Virus record (IMG/VR): IMGVR_UViG_3300041955_000050
Span: 1 to 31,106 of that record
Reading direction: 5' to 3' (one strand)
DNA length: 31,106 nucleotides
From: a virus
Shown: positions 7,126 to 13,729 of the stretch, in pieces
Layout: each line of letters begins with the position of its first letter
Numbering within the stretch: the first letter of the stretch is position 1
Made by a program: the position numbers and the translations under genes
The notes under the pieces: generated by a model
What the model was told of the DNA's origin: nothing
The model's database searches: none
The model's input: the letters and a program-made list of their open reading frames with translations, nothing else

Positions 7126-8232
7126 ATGGATCGTAACGCAGCAATCGCCAAGTGGAACGCCGTCAAAGACGTTTATCGCGCCAATGGCCTGATCCTGCCT
7201 GGCGTCCGGATGCTGGTGCCGGATGAGTTCAGGAATACGGATAAATCCCTCAATGACATGGCGATGGACGCCGCGGGCAACTTGTCGACCGATCCGAACG
7301 CGGCGCTACCGGCGATGCTGACCACCGCGATCGACCCGGATGTTATCCGGATCGTGTTCGCCCCGCTCCAGATCGCCAAGATCCTTGGTGGCGAGCGCAA
7401 GGCAGGCGACTGGCTCGAGGAAACCCGGCTGTTTCCAGTCGTAGAAGAGACCGGTGAAGTCTCGTCCTATGACGATTATTCGAACAACGGTCGCGCAGGG
7501 ATCAACTTCAACTATCCCGCATTGCAGAGCTACCTTTATCAGACCTTCATCGCTTATGGTGAGCGCGAGACTGAGCGCGCAGGCCTCATGCGGATCAACT
7601 ACGTTGGCGAACTGACCGGCGCGGCTTCCGGCCTTCTGAACCGGTTCGGCAACCTCGGCTATGCCTTCGGCCTCGTGGGGCTGCAAAACTATGGCTTGCT
7701 TAACAATCCATATCTCTCGGCATACCTGTCGCCAGCCGTGAAGGCTTGGGGCGGCACCACTTGGTTCAATAACGGTTCTCCTGCCGCGACTGCCAACGAG
7801 GTCTATAACGACTTCCTGGCAGTGTACGAGCAGATCATCAACCAGACCAACGGCGCGGTGGAAAAGGACGATCCTGCGACTGCGGCACTGTCGCCGCAGT
7901 CAATGCTGGCGCTGGCCTTCACGAACAGCTTCGGGGTTTCGGTTGCCGATCTTCTCAAGAAGGGATTCCCGAACCTCAAGATCATGTCGGCGCCGCAGTA
8001 CGGTCAGCGCACCGCGACGAACAGCCAAGGCTACTCCACGATCGGCAATGCCTTCCAGATTATCATCGACAAGATCGATAATCAGAAGGTCGCGTACCCG
8101 GCATTCAACGAGAAACTCCGATCGCATAAGTTGATTCCCGAGCCGTCGTCATGGAAGCAGAAGATGACGAGTGGCATCTGGGGCACAGTGATTAGAATGC
8201 CTGTGGCCATATCAGGGATGCTTGGCGTCTAA
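7126..8232 (+). CDS. Major capsid protein (DUF2184-type, HK97 fold)
   Basis: A 368-residue protein with an AGGAG ribosome site ten bases upstream. Features fit the DUF2184 family of HK97-fold major capsid proteins: the YDDYSNNGRAGINFNYP segment, the helix-rich ERETERAGLMRINYVGEL segment, a GLLNNPYLSAYLSP turn after a long helix, and a C-terminal domain ending near SGIWGTVIRMP. It would form the icosahedral shell after cleavage by the protease encoded upstream. The N-terminal ~55 residues look like a removable delta-like region. Position after the cement gene supports the call. A hairpin-rich 91-base gap follows. Confidence 0.85.
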   Translation: MDRNAAIAKWNAVKDVYRANGLILPGVRMLVPDEFRNTDKSLNDMAMDAAGNLSTDPNAALPAMLTTAIDPDVIRIVFAPLQIAKILGGERKAGDWLEETRLFPVVEETGEVSSYDDYSNNGRAGINFNYPALQSYLYQTFIAYGERETERAGLMRINYVGELTGAASGLLNRFGNLGYAFGLVGLQNYGLLNNPYLSAYLSPAVKAWGGTTWFNNGSPAATANEVYNDFLAVYEQIINQTNGAVEKDDPATAALSPQSMLALAFTNSFGVSVADLLKKGFPNLKIMSAPQYGQRTATNSQGYSTIGNAFQIIIDKIDNQKVAYPAFNEKLRSHKLIPEPSSWKQKMTSGIWGTVIRMPVAISGMLGV

Positions 8233-8274
8233 ACGGCGTGCCATCTTTCTCCTCGGGGAAATTAGTGTATAAGT

Positions 8275-8307
8275 GATGTCGGCCCCATGTGGGGGCGATG
8301 TCACATC
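8275..8307. other. Hairpin-forming leader after the capsid gene
   Basis: GCCCC and GGGGC around 8283-8296 form a stem with TCG/CGA flanks (8279-8298, one mismatch), and GATGT (8275) pairs with ACATC (8303-8307) as an outer stem. No T-run follows, so it is not a standard terminator. It ends just before the GAGGGA ribosome site (8310-8315) of the next gene and might tune expression after the very highly expressed capsid gene. A TATAAG box at 8268-8273 has no good -35. Confidence 0.25.
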
Positions 8308-8323
8308 CGAGGGAATCACACAC

Positions 8324-8965
8324 ATGGCGATGACAGCCAAAGAGAAACGCGAAGCGCGCGAGGCCCAGAACAAGGCAGCTATCGCCGCTGGCGTTGCGAC
8401 CGAACTCGAGAAACTCAATCAACAGCAGTTCTCCGGACAATCAGCGCACCCGGCATCGGGTCCATTGCTCCCGCAGACCAGGACCCGGCAATACGTGGTC
8501 GGCTGCAAGTTGGGGGTGGCATCTATCGCGCTCCAACTTTCGCCCTTGGTCGAAAAAGAGCAGATGGGAAGTCAGGGATCGCGCAAGGTCATGGAAGCCC
8601 AGCGCACCGGACCGGTCGTCATTCTACGCGGCACCGCTTACCCTCGCGGCACTGTTCCGGATGGATTCCCGCCCGCTCCCATGATCGTCGATGGCGCCGC
8701 CATGAATTTCGGAATCGATGCCGAGTGGATGGATCATTGGCTCGAGGAGCACAAACGTGATCCGCTTGTGATCAACAAATTGATCTTTGCTTGCGAAAAA
8801 GAGGAAGATGCCAAGGCGATCGCGCGCGAGCATAAGGATGTCAAAAGCGGCCTTGATCCGGTCAATCCGAAGGGTGACACTCGGATGCCGAGGTCGAACC
8901 GCAGCGAGATCGACGACGTCACCCGCGATGATAGCCGGCTCAGTTCACGTCGCATGTCAGGCTAA
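8324..8965 (+). CDS. Phage structural-region protein, paralogue of next gene
   Basis: 213 residues from ATG 8324, supported by GAGGGA at 8310-8315; a longer frame from 8273 lacks a ribosome site. The N-terminus is a charged helix (MAMTAKEKREAREAQNKAA). Residues about 50-175 hold a globular domain, with GCKLG near the start, FGIDAEWMDHWLEEHKRDPLV in the middle and LIFACEKEEDAKAIAREH after it. This domain aligns with the product of 8981-9385, so the pair looks like a diverged tandem duplication. The last 40 residues are charged and probably disordered. Function unknown. Its place between capsid and connector genes suggests a minor head component. Confidence 0.7.
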   Translation: MAMTAKEKREAREAQNKAAIAAGVATELEKLNQQQFSGQSAHPASGPLLPQTRTRQYVVGCKLGVASIALQLSPLVEKEQMGSQGSRKVMEAQRTGPVVILRGTAYPRGTVPDGFPPAPMIVDGAAMNFGIDAEWMDHWLEEHKRDPLVINKLIFACEKEEDAKAIAREHKDVKSGLDPVNPKGDTRMPRSNRSEIDDVTRDDSRLSSRRMSG

Positions 8966-8980
8966 AAAAGGAGCGGTACC

Positions 8981-9385
8981 ATGCCCGACGAGCAGCAGCA
9001 GAAGAAGAAAGTTCGTGTCGCCTGCAAACTTCCTGGCGGCCTGCTGATCTACAAGAAAAGCATTGGCTATGACGATGGCACTGGCGACGGTGTCAAGCAA
9101 ATGGGCGGTCATGATGGGCCTGGCATCCGGCTTAACGGACCAGCAACCTCACGCGATGCCGGCGGCATTGGTCGCCCAGGCGGTGGAACCAATGATCCCG
9201 AAGGCGAAAATGCGCCATTCGGAATCACCGAGATCGATGGCGACTGGCGGTTCGATAATTGGCTTGAGCAGAACCAAAGGAATCCGATGGTCGAGCGCGG
9301 CCTGATCTACGAGCTCAAGGATAATGACCCGGAGCACCCCGAACTTGCTCGCCTCGAGGATAGAAGCCCAAACGCCATAGCGTGA
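8981..9385 (+). CDS. Phage structural-region protein, paralogue of preceding gene
   Basis: 134 residues with a strong AAAGGAG ribosome site ten bases before the ATG. The segments VRVACKLPGGLLI, GIRLNGPA, FGITEIDGDWRFDNWLEQNQ and PMVERGLIYEL follow the same order as in the upstream protein, but with a Gly/Asp-rich insert (GYDDGTGDGVKQMGGHDGPG) and no charged N-terminal helix. I read the two as paralogues sharing a small domain with a W..WLE..++.P.V...LI core. Role unknown. The stop overlaps a GTG that is an alternative start for the next gene. Confidence 0.7.
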   Translation: MPDEQQQKKKVRVACKLPGGLLIYKKSIGYDDGTGDGVKQMGGHDGPGIRLNGPATSRDAGGIGRPGGGTNDPEGENAPFGITEIDGDWRFDNWLEQNQRNPMVERGLIYELKDNDPEHPELARLEDRSPNAIA

Positions 9386-9453
9386 CGTTCGCGGAAACCA
9401 TTGCTAAGAGTGAAGCATTGGATCGCGCGCTGTCGCGCCCCCTGGAGGAACGG

Positions 9454-9690
9454 ATGCCTGAAATCAGCGGCGGCAATCAACTGATCGGTGATCTCGGGAC
9501 GCTATTCGCTGATCTGCGCAAGACCGTCGATGAAGCCAAGCTGGGGATCGCAGGTGCCGCCTCCGAACTGGTCGATGAGGTCAAGGGTCTCAAGACCATC
9601 GAGACTGCGATCCGCGGCGAGACCAAATCGGTTCGCGAATTTAAGACCAAGATTCTCGGCAATGCCACCGGCGGGGAGAATCAGCCGTGA
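9454..9690 (+). CDS. Small helical phage protein
   Basis: 78 residues from ATG 9454, chosen because GGAGG (9444-9448) lies five bases upstream. A longer version (102 residues) from GTG 9382, overlapping the previous stop as GTGA, cannot be excluded. The chain is almost wholly helical with coiled-coil character (LIGDLGTLFADLRKTVDEAK), ending in TGGENQP. The stop overlaps the next GTG start. It may be a head-associated or chaperone-like factor; function unknown. Confidence 0.62.
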   Translation: MPEISGGNQLIGDLGTLFADLRKTVDEAKLGIAGAASELVDEVKGLKTIETAIRGETKSVREFKTKILGNATGGENQP

Positions 9691-10196
9691 CGATCCCCGT
9701 TGTTTTCGACTTCGCCAATTTCATCGCGCAATATCCGCAGTTTGCGAACATCAGCGAGCCAATGGCGGCTGGATTTTTCCAACAGGCGACGATCCTTTGC
9801 GCGAACAACATCCGCAATCCGGCGATCACTTGCGATGATGGGACGCTCGACACATTGCTTGGCCTGCTGACAGCGCATATTGCGTGGCTTCAATCGCCAA
9901 AGGATGCTCTCGGGAATCCAGCTGCGACATCAGGCTTGTCGACAGGCGGCAGTCTCGTCGGCCACATCGATCAAGCGAACGAAGGATCAGTCAGTGTGCA
10001 CGCCGATATGGGCGACGTAACGGCTGGATCGCCATCGCAAGCATTTTACATGCAAACTCAATGGGGTACGACGTATTGGTATATGACGGCCGGCGTGCGC
10101 ACCGCGCGGCCGGTCTCGCTGCCGACGATCGTCGCGCAGCCGCCGTTCTGGGGGCGCGGCCTCGGGAGGTTCGGTCGAGGCTGCGGGGTCTACTGA
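9687..10196 (+). CDS. Head-tail connector protein (DUF4054-like)
   Basis: 169 residues starting at GTG 9687 (GGGGAG at 9673-9678), overlapping the previous stop by four bases. FANFIAQYPQFANIS near the N-terminus, FFQQATILCANN, LLGLLTAHIAWL and GSVSVHADMGD match the pattern of DUF4054 connector/adaptor proteins, helical bundles that bind under the portal. The C-terminus ends in a Gly/Arg-rich tail (FWGRGLGRFGRGCGVY). It overlaps the next gene by one base (TGATG). Confidence 0.78.
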   Translation: MTIPVVFDFANFIAQYPQFANISEPMAAGFFQQATILCANNIRNPAITCDDGTLDTLLGLLTAHIAWLQSPKDALGNPAATSGLSTGGSLVGHIDQANEGSVSVHADMGDVTAGSPSQAFYMQTQWGTTYWYMTAGVRTARPVSLPTIVAQPPFWGRGLGRFGRGCGVY

Positions 10197-10642
10197 TGGC
10201 AGAGATCCGAGGCGGGCAGCTGTTCGAATCCGTCCTCGACCAAATGGGCCGATCGCTGACCGGTGCCAACACGGTAAAAATAGGGTTTTTGGCCGGGAGT
10301 TCGTATCCGGATGGCACGCCGGTTGCGATGATCGCCGCTATACAAAACTGGGGTGCCCCGCGCGCCGGCATTCCGCCGCGACCGTTCTTCACCGACATGA
10401 TTGCGAAGCGATCCCCGGAGTGGCCGAAGGCTATCGGCGACCTACTGGTGGCGAATCAGTACGACGCCCTGCGCACGCTACAATTGACCGGCGAGGCTAT
10501 AGCGGGGCAACTCCGTAAACAGATCATCGATACGAATGCACCAGCGTTAAAGCCGGCGACGATCCGCCGGAAAGGCTTCGCGAAACCCCTTGTCGAATCT
10601 GGGCATATGCTACAATCTGTAGACTATCAGGTTAAAGCATGA
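10196..10642 (+). CDS. Tail/head completion protein (HK97 gp10-like)
   Basis: 148 residues from ATG 10196. The open frame extends further upstream but overlaps the connector gene. TVKIGFLAGSSYPDGTPVAMIAA, NWGAPRAGIPPRPFFTDMI and KPLVESGHMLQSVDY are signatures of the small completion/closure proteins found in head-tail joining regions. These proteins act at the neck, sealing the connector or tail end. The last ~40 codons are somewhat AT-rich, next to the endonuclease that follows ten bases later. Confidence 0.75.
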   Translation: MAEIRGGQLFESVLDQMGRSLTGANTVKIGFLAGSSYPDGTPVAMIAAIQNWGAPRAGIPPRPFFTDMIAKRSPEWPKAIGDLLVANQYDALRTLQLTGEAIAGQLRKQIIDTNAPALKPATIRRKGFAKPLVESGHMLQSVDYQVKA

Positions 10643-10651
10643 GGCGTCAGA

Positions 10652-11242
10652 ATGACGGCGGCTATCGATTTTCAAGGGATTAGGTTCGGCAAACTGGTAG
10701 GCATTGATCCCGTTCATGGGAAGCCTTGGAGCGTATGGCTTTGGCAATGCGACTGCGGCTCCAAAAAGGAAATCATCGCGTCAAACGTAAAACGCGGGCT
10801 GACGCGATCCTGCGGGTGCGTCCAGAAGCAGTCCCGGACTAAGCACGGAGCCCACAAAACCCGAACCTATCAGGCATGGATAAATATGAAGGCGAGGGTC
10901 GCTGGCAATTCTGAGAATAGCGAAAAGAACTACACCAACAGGGGCATATCCGTGTGCCAGCGCTGGGAAAAGTTCGAGGCATTCATCCAAGATATGGGAG
11001 AGTGTCCCGAAGGTCTTACGCTTGATCGCTATCCTGACAACGACGGGAATTATGAGCCTGGAAATTGCCGGTGGGCGACGCCTGGGCAGCAGAGCGCAAA
11101 TACTCGGCGAACCCGACTGGTGGTGTTCGACGGACGGGAAATGTGTTTAGCTGAAGCTTGTAGACTGGCTGGTCTCAATTATCGTACTGCAATGAAGCGA
11201 ATCAGCCGCGGGATGACCGCGCAGCAATCGCTCAAGTCTTGA
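10652..11242 (+). CDS. HNH-like homing endonuclease with zinc-ribbon N-terminus
   Basis: 196 residues; GAGG at the previous stop serves as ribosome site. The N-terminal half has WQCDCGSKKEI and SCGCVQKQ, the paired Cys motifs of a zinc ribbon. The central part has YTNRGISVCQRWEKFEAF, TLDRYPDNDGNYEPGNCRWAT and QQSANTRRTR, which is the pattern of a phage HNH/His-Me-type endonuclease family. The C-terminal region (CLAEACRLAGLNYRTAMKRI) is a helix-turn-helix-like DNA-binding segment. It is a paralogue of the minus-strand gene at 12579-13205. AT-rich codons and its place between structural genes mark it as a selfish gene. Confidence 0.82.
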   Translation: MTAAIDFQGIRFGKLVGIDPVHGKPWSVWLWQCDCGSKKEIIASNVKRGLTRSCGCVQKQSRTKHGAHKTRTYQAWINMKARVAGNSENSEKNYTNRGISVCQRWEKFEAFIQDMGECPEGLTLDRYPDNDGNYEPGNCRWATPGQQSANTRRTRLVVFDGREMCLAEACRLAGLNYRTAMKRISRGMTAQQSLKS

Positions 11243-11298
11243 GTCCCATCAACGTTCGCTAACCCGCCCGGCGTATCGGGGCCTCTAGGAGAACCATC

Positions 11299-12135
11299 AT
11301 GACGAAGTTCACCCTCTGGGACCCCACGATCGGCGAGCGCCCGGCCAATCTTGCTTTGACGAACAATTTTGCTGGAACCACCAATCCTGGCGTCGGGAAT
11401 GATTCGACGCAGGGATATACTCCGGGTTCGGTCTGGGTGAACGTGACCGGACAGACTGTCTGGACTTGCATCAGCAACGTGGCTGGCGCGGCAAACTGGA
11501 TTCAGGATGCACAGAATACGGCGATTATTGCCGCTCCGGCCGGGACGGCAGCGAGTATCACTGGTGGCGTGGCATCGACCACTACGGGAGCCGGTGGCGC
11601 ATCCAATGTCGTCGGCGGTGCTGGCGGATCAACTTCCGGTACAGGCGGCGCAGCACAACTCACAGGCGGCGCGGGAACGGCCGGTAATGCCAACGGCGGT
11701 GATGTCAATTTGGCAGGTGGCGCGCCGAATGGTTCCGGTGTCAAAGGAGTCGTGCGCGTTGGCGGCATTGAGCTGATCACTCAAGACGCCCAAAATGCGC
11801 AGACAGTGTCGGCGACCCTAACGGCGGCAAACGTCCTCACTGGCATTATCACCGTCGCGCAGGGTTCCGCCGGCGCCTCGGCGCTGCAACTCCCCTTGGC
11901 GACGGCGATGGACACCGCGCTTCCCACGTCGGCGGCCAATGATGCCTTCGACTTCTCGCTGATCAACATATCGACGGTGGCGGCCGAATCGGCATCGATT
12001 ACCACGAATACGGGCTGGATTCTGGTCGGCGACATGGACGTGGCGGCGAACAACGCTGCGACCACGAAGTCGGCGGGACGATTCCGGGCACGCAAGACCG
12101 GAACCGGAGCCTGGACGCTGTATCGCTTGTCGTGA
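11299..12135 (+). CDS. Gly-rich fibre or head-spike protein
   Basis: 278 residues, AGGAGA seven bases upstream of ATG. The N-terminal ~75 residues (GSVWVNVTGQTVWTCISNVAG) form a short attachment domain. The middle (about 85-155) is a run of GGA/GTGG/GGAG triplets (SNVVGGAGGS, TGGAAQLTGGAG) that resembles polyglycine-type fibre domains. The C-terminal ~110 residues (TGIITVAQGS to GAWTLYRLS) form a beta-rich tip. It lies between neck genes, so it may be a head or collar fibre rather than the main tail fibre. Confidence 0.6.
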   Translation: MTKFTLWDPTIGERPANLALTNNFAGTTNPGVGNDSTQGYTPGSVWVNVTGQTVWTCISNVAGAANWIQDAQNTAIIAAPAGTAASITGGVASTTTGAGGASNVVGGAGGSTSGTGGAAQLTGGAGTAGNANGGDVNLAGGAPNGSGVKGVVRVGGIELITQDAQNAQTVSATLTAANVLTGIITVAQGSAGASALQLPLATAMDTALPTSAANDAFDFSLINISTVAAESASITTNTGWILVGDMDVAANNAATTKSAGRFRARKTGTGAWTLYRLS

Positions 12136-12153
12136 TTCCTTTGACATAAGGAA
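12136..12153 (+). promoter_or_regulatory. Inverted repeat masking a ribosome site
   Basis: TTCCTT (12136-12141) and AAGGAA (12148-12153) are perfectly complementary around a 6-base loop, directly after the previous stop codon. The 3' arm is the ribosome site of the gene starting at 12160. The hairpin could reduce its translation. It is AU-rich, hence weak, and has no T-run. Confidence 0.3.
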
Positions 12154-12159
12154 CGGGCT

Positions 12160-12582
12160 ATGTGGTGGCGCCAACCGCGCAGATTGATCGTACCTTTGTC
12201 GATGACGGAGCAATTTGATCTTGCGCAGCGCCGGTTCGCTTATGTGGCGATTTTAAGCACTGTTCTGCTGTTCGTCCTGATCGGGGTCTGCTTCGCCAAG
12301 GAGGGCGATATCCACACCGCATCTCCGCTCCACGACTGGTTCATGAGCCTGAAATCCGGAAAGGGGCCATGTTGCGCGGATGCCGACGGCAATGTGGTCA
12401 AGGATTCGGATTGGGAATCCAAAGACGGCCGCTATAAGGTTTTCCTTGGCGGCGAATGGGTCAATGTTCCGCCTGATGCCGTAATCACGCAGCCTAATCT
12501 CGACGGCCGAACGATGGTCTGGCCGATCTGGATTGACGGCAAAGAGACGGTCCGTTGCTTTATGCCGGGCGCTGGTGCCTAA
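12160..12582 (+). CDS. Membrane-anchored hypothetical protein
   Basis: 140 residues, AAGGAA seven bases upstream. One transmembrane helix at about residues 28-45 (YVAILSTVLLFVLIGVCFA) acts as signal or anchor, followed by a ~95-residue exported domain. Conserved-looking landmarks are LHDWFMSLKSGKGPCCADADG, the adjacent Cys pair, VPPDAVI, TMVWPIW and the end RCFMPG. I recall similar unnamed proteins in rhizobial genomes and prophages, but no function. The stop overlaps that of the convergent endonuclease by two bases. Confidence 0.68.
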   Translation: MWWRQPRRLIVPLSMTEQFDLAQRRFAYVAILSTVLLFVLIGVCFAKEGDIHTASPLHDWFMSLKSGKGPCCADADGNVVKDSDWESKDGRYKVFLGGEWVNVPPDAVITQPNLDGRTMVWPIWIDGKETVRCFMPGAGA

Positions 12583-13205
12583 CGATCCCATCGAGATCTC
12601 TTGCGCAAATTCTCCGGAGCAAAAATGCGATCATCGCTCCATCCGTTTCGCTGACGACTCGCGATGATGCCTACAGACAAGCCGGACAATGTCGAAGCTT
12701 CCCCACGGCTGATTCTCCCCCAAGGAGTTTGAAGGTAGACCGTGTGCCTTTTGTTTTGGGCCTGACGTCGGCGTGTGGCCCATATGACATTGAATGGATC
12801 GTAATTCCCTTCGTTGTCCTCTCGTTCCAATGTCGCACCGGGGAAAAACGACGCTTCCATATCGAGCAAAAAATTAGGAAATTTAAGCCATCTATCGCAA
12901 ACCAAGATGCCTCGGGCACCATAGTCTTTGTAATCTTTCGATTGAGAATTTGCGCATCGATCAATCATGTTCGACCACCTCTTCCACAACGGGTGCTTGT
13001 GAGAGTGGCCTCCTTGGGTGTTTCGGAGACATCCGCAGGAGTTTGTGCTACCATTTTTTAGATTTCCTCTCTTCACGGGCTTGGTCGCTCCGCAGTCGCA
13101 TTGACATAACCAAACGGAATCTGACTTTCTGGTTGATGGATCGGCTAGTTTTATGACTGTAAGCATTCCGAATCGCTGGTTCGAAAGATCAACGAATGCC
13201 GGCAT
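12579..13205 (-). CDS. HNH-like homing endonuclease with zinc-ribbon N-terminus (second copy)
   Basis: 208 residues on the reverse strand with an excellent ribosome site (AGGAGG, complement just above 13205). WLCQCDCGATKPV and NSCGCLRNT form the zinc ribbon. YGARGILVCDRWLKFPNFLLDM and ATLEREDNEGNYDP...VIWATRRRQAQNKR match the endonuclease core of the gene at 10652, and the C-terminus has a helix-turn-helix-like region (ISRGEASTLSGLSVG). It faces the operon, and its stop codon overlaps that of 12160-12582. A weak promoter (TTGCCA-17-CACAAT) may lie upstream on the reverse strand. Confidence 0.82.
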   Translation of the reverse strand: MPAFVDLSNQRFGMLTVIKLADPSTRKSDSVWLCQCDCGATKPVKRGNLKNGSTNSCGCLRNTQGGHSHKHPLWKRWSNMIDRCANSQSKDYKDYGARGILVCDRWLKFPNFLLDMEASFFPGATLEREDNEGNYDPFNVIWATRRRQAQNKRHTVYLQTPWGRISRGEASTLSGLSVGIIASRQRNGWSDDRIFAPENLRKRSRWDR

Positions 13206-13270
13206 ATTCTTTCCTCCTCCAAGATAAGGTTGCTTATTGTGGGGAATAAAACAGCGGATGGCAAATCGTC

Positions 13271-13729
13271 ATGAACCTGCATGGCATCGCCGGTCCCGTC
13301 GTCAGCGCCGTGAATCCGACGATCATCGCGTCGTTTCAGGGCAGCAACGGCTTCAGCCAGAACGCGGATTTCTCGCAATCGGCGGCCTATTTGCCGCCGG
13401 TCTCCGTACCGGCGCAGGTCCAGCAGCTTACCCAGCGCGAGCTCCAGCACCTCGAGCAACTCAATCTGCAGGGAGCCGAGATCGGAATTTATCTCTATGG
13501 GATCGCGAGCGGTGCGGTCCGCGTCTCGCAAAAGGGGGGCGACATCATCACCGTTGCGAGCGGAGCGCGCGCCGGTGTGTATTTGACGACAGCCGTGCTA
13601 GAACAGTGGCCGGATTGGGTAAAGGTCGCGTGCACGCTACAGAATCAGGACGTCGGTTCGACCAGCGGACCATCGTTGGATTACTCGCAGCCAGGTAACT
13701 CGCAATATCAGCCGGGGCTTTCCGAATGA
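13271..13729 (+). CDS. Conserved tail/neck protein
   Basis: 152 residues starting MNLHGIAGPVVSAVNP, with no strong ribosome site. AQVQQLTQRELQHLEQLNLQG, EIGIYLYGIASGAVRV and GGDIITVA follow the pattern of a small conserved protein that accompanies neck and sheath genes in contractile phages. The C-terminus, SGPSLDYSQPGNSQYQPGL, is nearly identical to that of the neck terminator protein encoded at 22519-23334. Its stop overlaps the start of the large fibre gene. Likely a tail-completion or neck component. Confidence 0.65.
   Translation: MNLHGIAGPVVSAVNPTIIASFQGSNGFSQNADFSQSAAYLPPVSVPAQVQQLTQRELQHLEQLNLQGAEIGIYLYGIASGAVRVSQKGGDIITVASGARAGVYLTTAVLEQWPDWVKVACTLQNQDVGSTSGPSLDYSQPGNSQYQPGLSE

Noticed and set aside
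6060-7166. 368-residue minus-strand open frame antisense to the cement gene
   Set aside because: It lies over a clear structural gene in GC-rich DNA, its product is Arg/Gly-rich low-complexity, and it has no ribosome site. It is a shadow frame.
10600-11242. Possible capture of the completion-protein end by the 10652 endonuclease (V-K-A-stop versus L-K-S-stop)
   Set aside because: Only three residues are similar, with no shared DNA word. Too little to claim the pattern seen at the sheath gene.
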